Positions 8,277 to 15,771 of a stretch of 43,507 bases of DNA are shown here, piece after piece. The stretch is from Pseudochrobactrum asaccharolyticum (lineage in GTDB: Bacteria > Pseudomonadota > Alphaproteobacteria > Rhizobiales > Rhizobiaceae), in the NCBI RefSeq assembly GCF_003314995.1, contig NZ_QNRH01000015.1, positions 1 through 43,507 on the forward strand, given 5' to 3'. Position 1 is the first letter of the stretch. Each line of letters starts with the position of its first letter. The notes under the pieces are model-generated. The model ran no database searches and was not told the DNA's origin. It saw nothing but the letters and a program-made list of their open reading frames with translations. The translations under genes were made by a program, and so were the position numbers.

Positions 8277-8720
8277 TTATACCCAGCCAAACTCAGAATA
8301 ATTTACCCCTTGTTTAATCAAATCCAGTGCCTGTCTCACATATGGAATGAGATTATCCGGCAGAGTATTAACCTCGCACCACAACACCTGAGTATGTTTA
8401 TCAGGTTCACAAATGTGAGGTTCCCCATGCCAGCTTTCAACAACGAAAAAATGCCCCATCCATGTGGCTGATCCGGTTTTGCAATGCATCGTGTGGGTAT
8501 GAATGGCATCGTGAGGGTGAACAATGGTGCCAACCTCCTCCAACGTCTCTCGTATCGCAGCAGTCTTAATAGTCTCACCAGCATCCAGCGCACCGGCAGG
8601 AACGCTAAACTGTCCATCCATCCAGCCCGTAGCCATACGCTGAAGTAAAAGAACTCGCTCACCTTTACGCAAAATCACAAATACTGCCGCAGACTGCATA
8701 TGCCTTTCACGATTGCTCAT
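8277..8720 (-). CDS. Nudix hydrolase
   Basis: 147 residues from ATG 8720; a TTG at 8753 would extend it but fits worse. The full Nudix box is present: Gly43, Glu49, then Arg57-Glu58-Thr-Leu-Glu61-Glu62-x-Gly64, which binds the metal and cleaves nucleoside-diphosphate-linked substrates. The N-terminal strand (AAVFVILRKGERVLLLQR) and WMDGQFSVPAG are typical of MutT/NTP-pyrophosphohydrolase-like members. The C-terminal part has an HTHTMHC stretch and VLWCEVNTLPDNLIPYVRQAL, found in a subgroup annotated only as Nudix. Exact substrate unknown. Confidence 0.88.
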   Translation of the reverse strand: MSNRERHMQSAAVFVILRKGERVLLLQRMATGWMDGQFSVPAGALDAGETIKTAAIRETLEEVGTIVHPHDAIHTHTMHCKTGSATWMGHFFVVESWHGEPHICEPDKHTQVLWCEVNTLPDNLIPYVRQALDLIKQGVNYSEFGWV

Positions 8721-9871
8721 CTCATCAGCCCTTTTGAAGTAGAATCGACCCAATGATCAGCTTGGCATAAACCTCACAAAATAAGAACAAAATTAGAACG
8801 AAACTATCCACTCGATACAATCAAAACCACACTCCAAGAAGACGTGCTGTCACAACCTCGGGTTTGGCATTCTCACAAATTCTGGTACATTACAGAGATT
8901 AAAGCAGGTAAAACCAACCGCGCAGAGACCATTTCTAAAAACATTGAGAGACTTATTCTCATGAACTCTAAAAGACCATCCAGCTGTTGCTCCAACAGCT
9001 GCCGTTGACCCGATATAGTATGCGCTGGCTGTCAGCACATGCGTGGCAATATCTCGACACTCAAAACCCCAAGACTCTCAGTTCACCGTGGAATCTCCGA
9101 CAACCTTTTGGCACTGAGAGCTTTTGAAATTGGTTTCGTGATCGTTGCAACGATACACAAATCAAAAAGAGCGCTCATGACATAAGAAAGCTCTCACCAA
9201 CCCCTGCACCAGAAGCAGCCACTCATGGGCTCATAACATAATACGGATGACCGCATGTTAAACGGGCAGAACTGTGCACGAAAGATACAGATCAAGTGAG
9301 ACTCGGCATTAAGTCTTCACGCCCTGTTGCTGATCAAATTGGGAACGAATTATCCCGCACCTCAACTAATAGTGCGGGTAAAACGCTAAAAAATAAAATA
9401 ATTCAAATATTTGAAAATTGGATGGAGGCCTCGCCCGAAGCAGACTTTTACACGCCGATCAATGCTTTAAGTCATGGTGTGGCAGTTTTTACGCTCATAA
9501 AATATCAATGACTTACAAGAAGTGGTGCCACACCTAAAAAGAGGCCGTATGCACGTGGCCATATAGCGGCTGTATGAAATGTCAGGCTTTGTCGGAGGGT
9601 GCAGTCGGGGGCAGAGATATACCGTCGCGCTTCATGGCGATAATGTGTGGAGAAGATAACGGTATGAAGAGACTGTCTTGAATATGGATCTGCGCAATGA
9701 GCGATAATACCACGCCATGATGAAGCAGGCACGCCAACGCGACGCATTGAAAAATTAGGAAAGTCTTTGTGAAGTTCAATACATGTGTTGCAGTATTACT
9801 ACAGACATTCACATCAAAAAAAGTAGATTAGCTGCATCGGCGGATAGGCGCCACTATAGTTTGGAAAATCC
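8721..9871. other. 1.1 kb without a confident gene
   Basis: Several short frames (8850-9038 minus, 9296-9511 plus, 9582-9812 minus) have no good ribosome site and no recognised family. The minus frame ending at 8850 is open for about 20 codons beyond its first start codon and reads smoothly through SAYYIGSTAAVGATAGW, so it could be a gene remnant. A perfect inverted repeat CAGCTGTTG-3-CAACAGCTG lies at 8981-9001 inside that frame. The stretch looks like decayed sequence. The last 60 nt should hold the promoter for the outer-membrane gene. Confidence 0.4.
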
Positions 9872-10549
9872 ATGAGAATCAAATTTATTTTACTTGCTTC
9901 AGTCGTAGCACTTTCGGGAATCTCCGCAGCTAATGCCGCTGATGCAATCCAGTATCAAGAACCTGCTCCAGCTATAGCTGCCCCGTCATTTTCTTGGACT
10001 GGTGGATATGCTGGCGCCCAAATTGGTTATGGCTGGGGTGATTCAGACTATACCTATCTATTTACTGATGGCGAATTGAAACCGAACGGTTTTCTTGGTG
10101 GCATCTATGCTGGCTACAACTTTGCTTTAGAGAACAGCGTTGTTCTAGGTATTGATGCTGACATCACTTATAGTAACATTAAAAAAGACCACACCATCTC
10201 GTCGGCTGAGTACGAAACTGAATTGCTTTGGTCTGGTGCAGTGCGCGCTCGCGCGGGATATGCAATTGACCGTTTTCTCCCTTATCTCGCTGGCGGTGTA
10301 GCCTTCGGTCAGGTGAAAAATTCCTACGGCCTGCCAGCTATCAACAAAACTTTTTCCGACAAAGAAACCCTTACTGGTTGGACAATCGGAGCTGGTCTTG
10401 ACTATGCAGCCACTGATAACCTGATCCTTCGTTTTGAATACCGTTACACAGATTATGGTAGCAAAGATTTTGACTTTGGCGGAACTGAAGGTGTTTCTTA
10501 TAAGTTAAAAACAAATGATATCCGCGTTGGAATTGCCTACAAATTCTAA
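9872..10549 (+). CDS. Omp25/Omp31-family outer-membrane beta-barrel protein
   Basis: 225 residues. A Sec signal peptide (MRIKFILLASVVALSG to ANAA) is followed by the family pattern: SWTGGYAGAQIGYGWG near the mature N terminus, GGIYAGYNF, VLGIDADITYS, AVRARAGYAIDRFLPYLAGGVAFG, LTGWTIGAGLDYAATDNLILRFEYRYTDYG, and the terminal strand IRVGIAYKF with C-terminal Phe required for BAM assembly. This is the Omp25/31 and Ropb-type surface protein family of Brucella and relatives. A GGAAAA site lies just upstream and a strong terminator just downstream, so it is monocistronic. Confidence 0.92.
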   Translation: MRIKFILLASVVALSGISAANAADAIQYQEPAPAIAAPSFSWTGGYAGAQIGYGWGDSDYTYLFTDGELKPNGFLGGIYAGYNFALENSVVLGIDADITYSNIKKDHTISSAEYETELLWSGAVRARAGYAIDRFLPYLAGGVAFGQVKNSYGLPAINKTFSDKETLTGWTIGAGLDYAATDNLILRFEYRYTDYGSKDFDFGGTEGVSYKLKTNDIRVGIAYKF

Positions 10550-10570
10550 GCTACGCATATAATATAATCG

Positions 10571-10601
10571 CAGCCGCCTAATCTCTAGGCGGCTGTTTTT
10601 T
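10571..10601 (+). terminator. Rho-independent terminator of the Omp gene
   Basis: CAGCCGCCTA-ATCTC-TAGGCGGCTG followed by six T: a perfect 10-bp GC-rich stem and U-run. The T-run also encodes the stop codon of the minus-strand remnant at 10600-10743. Confidence 0.93.
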
Positions 10602-10743
10602 ATTTTTTATTTTGTGCCAAAGCAGCCAGAACCCGATCAAGACGATAGTTTGTCTCCCTGGCGTCGTCCCGCGCTCTTTTGATGCTCTCATGCAGAGCAT
10701 AATCACTGGCCTTAATAGAAGCTGCGAGAGTACGGATTACCAT
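10600..10743 (-). pseudogene. 47-codon remnant of the phage small coiled-coil membrane gene
   Basis: The frame from ATG 10743 reads MVIRTLAASIKASDYALHES and ends RLDRVLAALAQNKK. It matches the prophage protein at 12252-12551 at both ends (RSLAASIKAGDDALHERI and KETNKRLDQVLAVLAQDNK) but lacks that protein's membrane helix and about 25 central residues. It is therefore a deleted copy lying outside the main prophage block. A GGAG lies only 2 nt from the ATG. It may be a relic of an earlier phage or of a duplication at the prophage edge. Confidence 0.75.
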
Positions 10744-10805
10744 CTCTCCAGCCCAATCCTAACCGCAACTTAAAATTGATTATAAATAAAATTAAAAACT
10801 AATGA

Positions 10806-10835
10806 TTGACAAAAAATATTAATAGTCCATATTTG
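10806..10835 (+). promoter_or_regulatory. promoter for the cold-shock gene
   Basis: TTGACA at 10806-10811, a spacer of 17-18, then ATATTT/TATTTG at 10829-10835. This predicts a leader of about 135 nt before the start codon, as is usual for cspA-type mRNAs whose leader folds differently at low temperature. Confidence 0.5.
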
Positions 10836-10977
10836 TGTTATCGATATTTGCTTGTTTAGCTTTGCTTTCTGCGCCCCATTGGCGCCTTTGACGAATCTTC
10901 CTTTCAAAAAAATCGCTATCACTCTCATCGCGTATTTCCGCGTGAGTTTTCTATTCTTGCTATGAAAAGGGTTCGTT

Positions 10978-11187
10978 ATGACCACTGGCACAGTTAAATG
11001 GTTTAATTCTACAAAAGGCTTCGGCTTCATTCAGCCTGATGAAGGCAGCGCAGATGTGTTCGTTCACATTTCAGCCGTTGAACGTGCTGGTATGCGTGAA
11101 CTCGCAGAAGGCCAGAAAATCGGTTACGATTTAGAGCGCGATAACCGCTCGGGCAAAATGTCAGCCACCAATCTTCAGGCTGTATAA
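10978..11187 (+). CDS. cspA: cold-shock protein (CspA family)
   Basis: 69 residues, the standard CSD length. RNP1 (KGFGFIQ) and RNP2 (VFVHISAV) RNA-binding motifs are intact, after the TGTVKWFN start. It is a single-stranded nucleic-acid chaperone in the cytoplasm. The long leader and the AAGGG ribosome site fit regulated cold-shock expression. A terminator follows at 11249. cspA-type symbol is a family name; which paralogue this is cannot be told. Confidence 0.93.
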   Translation: MTTGTVKWFNSTKGFGFIQPDEGSADVFVHISAVERAGMRELAEGQKIGYDLERDNRSGKMSATNLQAV

Positions 11188-11248
11188 TTTGGTATAACTC
11201 GACTTTGACCACGGATGTACTGGCATTGTTGAAAACATTACCGCGAGA

Positions 11249-11276
11249 GGTCAGACAATTTGTCTGGCCTTTTTTA
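11249..11276 (+). terminator. Rho-independent terminator after the cold-shock gene
   Basis: GGTCAGACA-ATT-TGTCTGGCC followed by T7 (one G-T wobble in a 9-bp stem). Confidence 0.88.
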
Positions 11277-11302
11277 TTTCTCACTTCAAGATTGGCTACC
11301 AG

Positions 11303-11530
11303 ATGAAATCTATGCACAGCTTATTGCGTCAAGATGCAGAAATTGCTTTTGACAAGACACAGATTCAAAACAACGTGCATAACCGTGTCCTTCATGAAAT
11401 CGAAGAAAATGTGAAACTTCGAGATGAAAAAAACGCTCGATTAAAAGCACAAAGACTTGCTCAAGCAGCAATCACACCGCCTTCAAAAACAAAGAAATCA
11501 AAACCAAAGAGCAGCATTAAGGCACATTAA
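11303..11530 (+). CDS. small basic protein, 75 aa
   Basis: Follows the cold-shock terminator by about 27 nt. It is helical in the first half (FDKTQIQNNVHNRVLHEIEE) and has a Lys-rich tail (KTKKSKPKSSIKAH) that could bind nucleic acid. No family recognised. Its last 14 nt overlap the end of the convergent small phage gene at 11517, so this point is close to the prophage's left limit. Confidence 0.5.
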   Translation: MKSMHSLLRQDAEIAFDKTQIQNNVHNRVLHEIEENVKLRDEKNARLKAQRLAQAAITPPSKTKKSKPKSSIKAH

Positions 11531-11657
11531 ACCCGCCCTTAATCATGAAGCTGACAACGCCAAGGATCAACGCGCTGATAATCAGCCAGACCACCTTCGC
11601 CAGAGTATCGCTTACACCGGATATTTTCTTTTCCAGATCGTTAAACCATAACAACAT
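11517..11657 (-). CDS. small membrane protein, XhlA/holin-like, 46 aa
   Basis: Reads MLLWFNDLEKKISGVSDTLA followed by one hydrophobic helix (VVWLIISALILGVVSFMI) and ends KGGFNVP. A short amphipathic N-terminal helix before one membrane segment is the layout of XhlA-type proteins that accompany phage lysis genes. It lies at the far end of the lysis cluster. The ribosome site is poor. Its stop overlaps the 3' end of the convergent small basic gene by 14 nt. Function in lysis is an inference from position. Confidence 0.55.
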   Translation of the reverse strand: MLLWFNDLEKKISGVSDTLAKVVWLIISALILGVVSFMIKGGFNVP

Positions 11658-11660
11658 ATG

Positions 11661-12242
11661 TCAATTAACAGCTAAAATCGATGCAACAGCAGAAAGCGCA
11701 TGAGTTTTTTTAATTGCAAAAATTGCAAAAAGTAACGGAGGGCAAACATCAACAAGAAGAAATGTTATCATCTTCAGAGATATAAAAGCCTGATCTAGCT
11801 TGGTTTTTATTGAATCAATCCAGTCTTTACGCTCTCTATATTCAATACCAGGTGGTATAATTTTACTTTCTTCCTTGGTAAAGTAATCTGGATCATCTAC
11901 TCGCTTTTTCAAGTCTTCGAGCAAGAGCTTATAGTTTTGAATTCTGAATTCGATTGCCTCGAACACCTTACTTTCTACTACTTTTAATATAAAAATATAG
12001 AGAAAATAAAAAACTGCCAATCCACATAGGCCAAGAGATAATTCCTTATCAAATTTTGCCTCTAAACCGAATATATTGATAGTTTGTCCTGATATCTGAA
12101 AAGAATGAAGAATTATCAAAAACAGACTGGTCACCATTAATGCCTTCCGGCTTTTTATGATGTCTTCATGATCCATTAGTGCGTACATATTATCCCTTGC
12201 ATCTAACATTACCGATATTGATGTTTGTGACAAAATTCGCAT
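11661..12242 (-). CDS. multi-pass membrane protein of the lysis region, 193 aa
   Basis: Three hydrophobic segments are clear: LMVTSLFLIILHSF (about 36-50), LGLCGLAVFYFLYIFIL (about 72-90) and MITFLLVDVCPPLLFAIFAI (about 158-180). Between the second and third lies a long charged cytoplasmic-type loop (ESKVFEAIEFRIQ to ERKDWIDSIKTKL). No family recognised. It follows the coiled-coil membrane gene by 9 nt, so both are probably co-transcribed. It may be an accessory (superinfection exclusion type) membrane protein, but nothing in the sequence proves this. Confidence 0.6.
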   Translation of the reverse strand: MRILSQTSISVMLDARDNMYALMDHEDIIKSRKALMVTSLFLIILHSFQISGQTINIFGLEAKFDKELSLGLCGLAVFYFLYIFILKVVESKVFEAIEFRIQNYKLLLEDLKKRVDDPDYFTKEESKIIPPGIEYRERKDWIDSIKTKLDQAFISLKMITFLLVDVCPPLLFAIFAIKKTHALSAVASILAVN

Positions 12243-12251
12243 GGATTGTCA

Positions 12252-12551
12252 TCATTTGTTATCCTGAGCCAACACGGCAAGTACTTGATCCAAGCGCTTA
12301 TTTGTTTCCTTGGCACTATCACGCGTTTCATCCTTTAATTCCTTCATACCATCTCGTAACTGGTTCACATGCCCATCGAGATCAACACGGCGCACGTAAT
12401 CATCTCGTGTCCTGTTGATCCGCTCGTGCAAAGCATCATCACCGGCTTTGATGGACGCGGCAAGAGACCGGAATGAAGCAATAAGCGCAATGATAAATGA
12501 GACCACCATAGAGGCCGATATCCCGATTAACCATTTAATATCCTCTCCCAT
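12252..12551 (-). CDS. small membrane-anchored coiled-coil phage protein, 99 aa
   Basis: Starts MGEDIKWLIGISASMVVSFI with one membrane helix (residues 6-27) followed by a long charged helix with HERINRTRDDYVRRVD and KETNKRLDQVLAVLAQ. Start at 12551 overlaps the o-spanin stop by one base (TGATG), so it is translationally coupled; two earlier codons (12560) are possible. Layout fits small phage holin-associated or antiholin-like membrane proteins. A deleted copy exists at 10600-10743. Confidence 0.6.
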   Translation of the reverse strand: MGEDIKWLIGISASMVVSFIIALIASFRSLAASIKAGDDALHERINRTRDDYVRRVDLDGHVNQLRDGMKELKDETRDSAKETNKRLDQVLAVLAQDNK

Positions 12552-12769
12552 CACCAGCACCCCTGCCGTTTTCCATTTTGGTCATTACCTTCCACCCTCT
12601 CAGCAGCCTGCCGATCAGCTTTTGTCAGAGCCACCAGCCCAGCGGCTGAAAGATCATTCTTGCGCCAGCCCGCGCAGTTGCTCGCACTCTCCAACTGTGC
12701 GCACCCCGCGACGGCGAAGAGACTGAATACAAAAATCATAGTCCGAAAGATTGCGTGTTTTCGCATCAT
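12551..12769 (-). CDS. outer-membrane spanin lipoprotein (Rz1-like)
   Basis: 72 residues with a type II signal peptide: IFRTMIFVFSLFAVAGC, Cys at residue 23 being the lipidation site. More than half of the gene lies inside the i-spanin gene in another frame, the hallmark arrangement of Rz/Rz1 pairs. The mature part is small (about 50 residues). It would sit in the outer membrane and join the i-spanin to fuse the two membranes at the last step of lysis. A GAGGG site precedes the start; the second Met (12766) is equally possible. Confidence 0.8.
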   Translation of the reverse strand: MMRKHAIFRTMIFVFSLFAVAGCAQLESASNCAGWRKNDLSAAGLVALTKADRQAAERVEGNDQNGKRQGCW

Positions 12770-12923
12770 CCCTCACCCTCTCCCGCTCAGTACGGATATC
12801 GCTTTGTAATTGCTGAATTGCGCCCTCTTGGCGCTGCTTATACTTGCCTAACTGAAATGCACCGGTGAGAGCCGCAGCCCCCACCAGCAGCAAGCCAGCG
12901 ATGATTTTGAGCCGCCCCATCAT
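12654..12923 (-). CDS. inner-membrane spanin (Rz-like)
   Basis: 89 residues: an N-terminal signal anchor (LKIIAGLLLVGAAALTGAF) followed by a Gln/Arg-rich coiled-coil region (KQRQEGAIQQLQSDIRTERERV) that would extend into the periplasm. Starts at ATG 12923, sharing one base with the endolysin stop. The o-spanin frame begins inside it. Together they form the spanin complex acting after holin and endolysin. Confidence 0.8.
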   Translation of the reverse strand: MMGRLKIIAGLLLVGAAALTGAFQLGKYKQRQEGAIQQLQSDIRTERERVRDDAKTRNLSDYDFCIQSLRRRGVRTVGECEQLRGLAQE

Positions 12924-13723
12924 CAGAGTGCCTCAACCAGTTCGGTGATTTTGTCTCTCACCTGCTGCATGGTGACGATGGAATAGATTGAGATGCCGAT
13001 GATACTGAGAACAATCACCATCTGCACACGCCAATCAAATGCCCCCATCAGGGCTGCAGGCGACATGGTGCCGATATAGCCCCACAACCACGCCCGTTTT
13101 GATTTCCAGACAGGTTTAGGCTTTTCAGGCTCAGGCGTCAGGTTTTCCGTTTCCGGCTTTTCAGGAACCGGTAATTCATTGCCCGCAGCTTTTATCTTGC
13201 GCAAAACCGCCTCAATCACTTCCGGCTCAACCAGAGCCTTATTGAGCGCATCACCGTCATAATAGGACTGGCCGCGCTTGAGCTGTCCGTGCGCGCCTTT
13301 CGTCGCGGCAAGCACCGGAAACGAAGCCCATTCCATAGCCAACCGTTTGGCAAACTCTGGCATGGTGATTTTGCCAGCCATGAAATCTTCATAGCCACGG
13401 CGCTTAAGCAGGTGATAGCCGAGGCGATCTTGCAGATCGGGATCAAACATCTGCTTGCCGGACAAACGCAGCTCCCGCGCCAAATCCTGCAAGGTTTTGC
13501 GCATAAACTGATAACCACCAGAGGCAGAGGATTTAAACCGCCGCGTGAAATCGGCCTGCGCATCCACCAATTCACCAATCGTCATAGACGTGATCGGCTT
13601 TGGCAGCTTGTTCTGGTTGTGACCATAGATGACATCATAAGACGCGCGATCAACCCGCCCAACCTCAATCTTACGAATGAAGTCAAGCAGGATCGCCGCG
13701 CCGTTTGGCACGGTTTTATCCAT
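12923..13723 (-). CDS. endolysin (lysozyme-like) with two C-terminal membrane helices
   Basis: 266 residues from ATG 13723, preceded by AGGA. The catalytic domain (about 10-165) has Glu20 in FIRKIEVGR, SYDVIYGHN (28-36), and SSASGGYQFM (65-74). This combination resembles lambda R/GH104-type muralytic enzymes, with Glu as the acid. A Pro/Glu linker (EKPETENLTPEPEKPKP) leads to two hydrophobic segments at about 211-229 and 233-251. The order catalytic domain then C-terminal anchors is unusual; it may tether the enzyme or supply a holin-like activity. It precedes the spanins with coupled stop/start. Confidence 0.82.
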   Translation of the reverse strand: MDKTVPNGAAILLDFIRKIEVGRVDRASYDVIYGHNQNKLPKPITSMTIGELVDAQADFTRRFKSSASGGYQFMRKTLQDLARELRLSGKQMFDPDLQDRLGYHLLKRRGYEDFMAGKITMPEFAKRLAMEWASFPVLAATKGAHGQLKRGQSYYDGDALNKALVEPEVIEAVLRKIKAAGNELPVPEKPETENLTPEPEKPKPVWKSKRAWLWGYIGTMSPAALMGAFDWRVQMVIVLSIIGISIYSIVTMQQVRDKITELVEAL

Positions 13724-13764
13724 TTGTGATTTTCCTATGAAAAAGCCTTGTCGATTATATACAA

Positions 13765-13866
13765 TCAACTAACGGCAACAAAAACCGCCACAGCGGTGGA
13801 GAAGAGAAAAGGCGATAGCCAGACATAAGCGGCCTGATTGCGCAAAAAATTGATGTAGACATGCAT
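13765..13866 (-). CDS. possible very small membrane protein, 33 aa
   Basis: Reads MHVYINFLRNQAAYVWLSPF and then one hydrophobic stretch (LFSTAVAVFVAVS). It lies 42 nt before the endolysin start, where a small holin would be expected, but no good ribosome site is seen. It may be a holin remnant or chance. Confidence 0.3.
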   Translation of the reverse strand: MHVYINFLRNQAAYVWLSPFLFSTAVAVFVAVS

Positions 13867-13960
13867 CTACAGCACGGCCGATATAACCGATATTAAGACT
13901 GGTTTAATTACCTCTGGGAATTAGATAATCGACTTAGATGCAATACATGGAATAAAAATA

Positions 13961-13978
13961 AACCGCCTTATGGCGGCT
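13961..13978 (-). terminator. terminator of the GT25 gene (minus strand)
   Basis: Read on the minus strand: AGCCGCC-ATAA-GGCGGTT followed by TATTTTTATT. It lies 27 nt after the GT25 stop at 14005 and separates the glycosyltransferase block from the lysis genes. Confidence 0.7.
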
Positions 13979-14004
13979 ATTCAGTTTCTGGGTCTGAATG
14001 ATTT

Positions 14005-14766
14005 TTATTCTTTCAATTCAATATACATTGAATTCTTCTTATATTGATATCTTTTATAGGGACGCAAAATCTCTCTTATTATGCGCCTCCAAATTGATAT
14101 ATTTTTTTTAATATTAACTGCTCCCACACTCCAAGAGTGGCTTTTCTCCCAGATAGCATGATCATGATTTATTGTGCTATCTATGCCTGATTGGCAGCAT
14201 AAGGCTGGAATCGTCTGATAAACTATAAAATCATTCAAGAAGCCGCCATTCAAGCAGAAAAGCGCAACATCAATCGGCTTATCATATCCACCCAACAAAG
14301 TTAAAAGCCTTTGCGCCGCCGTCTTCGTGATTATAAAACCTGCCGCCCCCAAATGGTCAGACCTAAGCCTGCCATAACTAACCTCACCTTGCTTAGGAGA
14401 GATAATTTTCTCAACATGCACATGCATACCACAAGTCTCAAACTTAATGACATCTGCCTTTTTGGGTAGCCATGTTGTATCAGTCAAGTATCTGCCTGCA
14501 TCGCTAGAAAAAATCAGATCATCTTCAAGTACAATCCCATACTCATCATTGCCGTTTGCTATCATTGTCAAGCAGTGTATATGGCTCATAAGGCAACCGA
14601 ACTCAGCCGGCCTCAGAGAATATTCCCACTTCTTAACACTTGCCGCATAAGCCATACCATCAAATGCAGGAACACGGACAAAAGAAAGCCCCATTTCATT
14701 TAACTTTGCCGACATGAGCTTTAACCGATCAGGCCGCCTGTCTAAGTTAATGAGATATGCTTTCAT
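14005..14766 (-). CDS. prophage GT25-family glycosyltransferase
   Basis: 253 residues. N-terminal MKAYLINLDRRPDRL and acidic motif in YGIVLEDDLIFS are diagnostic for family 25; LGAAGFIIT and IWRRIIREILRPY follow as in the paralogue at 52-882. Position between tail-fibre and lysis genes marks it as a lysogenic-conversion gene that could alter the host's LPS or other surface glycan and so block superinfection. The upstream GT32 gene ends 57 nt earlier, so the two are probably one unit. Confidence 0.85.
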   Translation of the reverse strand: MKAYLINLDRRPDRLKLMSAKLNEMGLSFVRVPAFDGMAYAASVKKWEYSLRPAEFGCLMSHIHCLTMIANGNDEYGIVLEDDLIFSSDAGRYLTDTTWLPKKADVIKFETCGMHVHVEKIISPKQGEVSYGRLRSDHLGAAGFIITKTAAQRLLTLLGGYDKPIDVALFCLNGGFLNDFIVYQTIPALCCQSGIDSTINHDHAIWEKSHSWSVGAVNIKKNISIWRRIIREILRPYKRYQYKKNSMYIELKE

Positions 14767-14823
14767 TATTTGCCCTATAAATTTCTATACTAAAAGAGAT
14801 TGATACGGATACCACCTCATTTT

Positions 14824-15573
14824 TTATGACGTAACAATCTCGTATAAAGGAGTGTTTGGCGTGATATTTTTGATTTTAAGCCCAGAATTATAAAGGTGAA
14901 ACCCTTCCGTTTGCGAGGTAATCAAATCGCCAACTGTTAACCCCTCTGCGAGAAGCAAATTTGATAAAGCGCCAAACATGGGAAAATACCTCTGAATTGG
15001 CGCAGCGTGATCAATAAGGCCAAGCCGCTTAACATGATATGTTAACAGATCAGGCCCGATTACTCCCCAATCTTGATCTGCAATATGCTTCCCTCGACCA
15101 ATCATTTTTTTAAACCTCATCTTGCGCTGCTTTTTCGCAGGCAACCAAGGGGGGATAAAATAATTATCTTCCGATGCACTTAATATTGATTTCAACAGAT
15201 CACTTTTCTGAGGGAACTTAATGATTGCATTATTTAGACGAATATTGCTTTCCCAAGAAAAAATATATTCACGATCAGTAAATGGCTTTACGCAAAATAC
15301 ATCACAATCAACATACAACCCCATACCTTCGCGTTGGATCCGATATCTGTAGACATCAGAGGCAATTGAAAGGCTCCCCGTTTCTTTATGCGAAAATACT
15401 TCATTCTCGCTCATTAATTTGCTGGCATCAAAGAGCCGAACACCAGCCGGAGTATCCTCGGGTTTTCCATAGGCATGCAGTACAACATCATGGCCGTGTC
15501 GCAGAAAAGAGCGTAAACATGCGGCATGCACAGGCCCTAATTTTTTACCAATCCAAACTGTATTTACTAACAT
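14824..15573 (-). CDS. DXD-type sugar transferase (GT32/Gly_transf_sug)
   Basis: 249 residues from ATG 15573; a GTG at 15606 is the alternative. Family pattern: NTVWIGKKLGPVHAACLRSF at the N terminus, ASDVYRYRIQREGMGLYVDCDVFC with the DXD metal/nucleotide-sugar site (near residue 97), and HIADQDWGVIGPDLLTYHV near residue 165. Enzymes of this group transfer a hexose from a UDP- or GDP-sugar onto a surface glycan. It diverges from the GT2 gene at 15772. Together the three would build or modify an oligosaccharide. Confidence 0.85.
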   Translation of the reverse strand: MLVNTVWIGKKLGPVHAACLRSFLRHGHDVVLHAYGKPEDTPAGVRLFDASKLMSENEVFSHKETGSLSIASDVYRYRIQREGMGLYVDCDVFCVKPFTDREYIFSWESNIRLNNAIIKFPQKSDLLKSILSASEDNYFIPPWLPAKKQRKMRFKKMIGRGKHIADQDWGVIGPDLLTYHVKRLGLIDHAAPIQRYFPMFGALSNLLLAEGLTVGDLITSQTEGFHLYNSGLKIKNITPNTPLYEIVTS

Positions 15574-15771
15574 GCTTAAAACCTTGAACCCATCATGCTC
15601 TTTCACTAGCCTTCTTTATGTAATATGCAAGAGCCTTTCCGCCGCGAATTAATGTTAAATACAAAATATTGCATTTTAAAACACCCGCATAAGCGGGGCA
15701 AAAGAGCGCGAAGTAGTGACTTATACTTTTACAGCATATACAGGATTGGCCACTCTATAAGCGAGGAATCA

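Noticed and set aside
9505-9812. two overlapping minus-strand frames upstream of the Omp gene
   Set aside because: No ribosome site, no recognised family, and they lie in what looks like decayed or promoter DNA.
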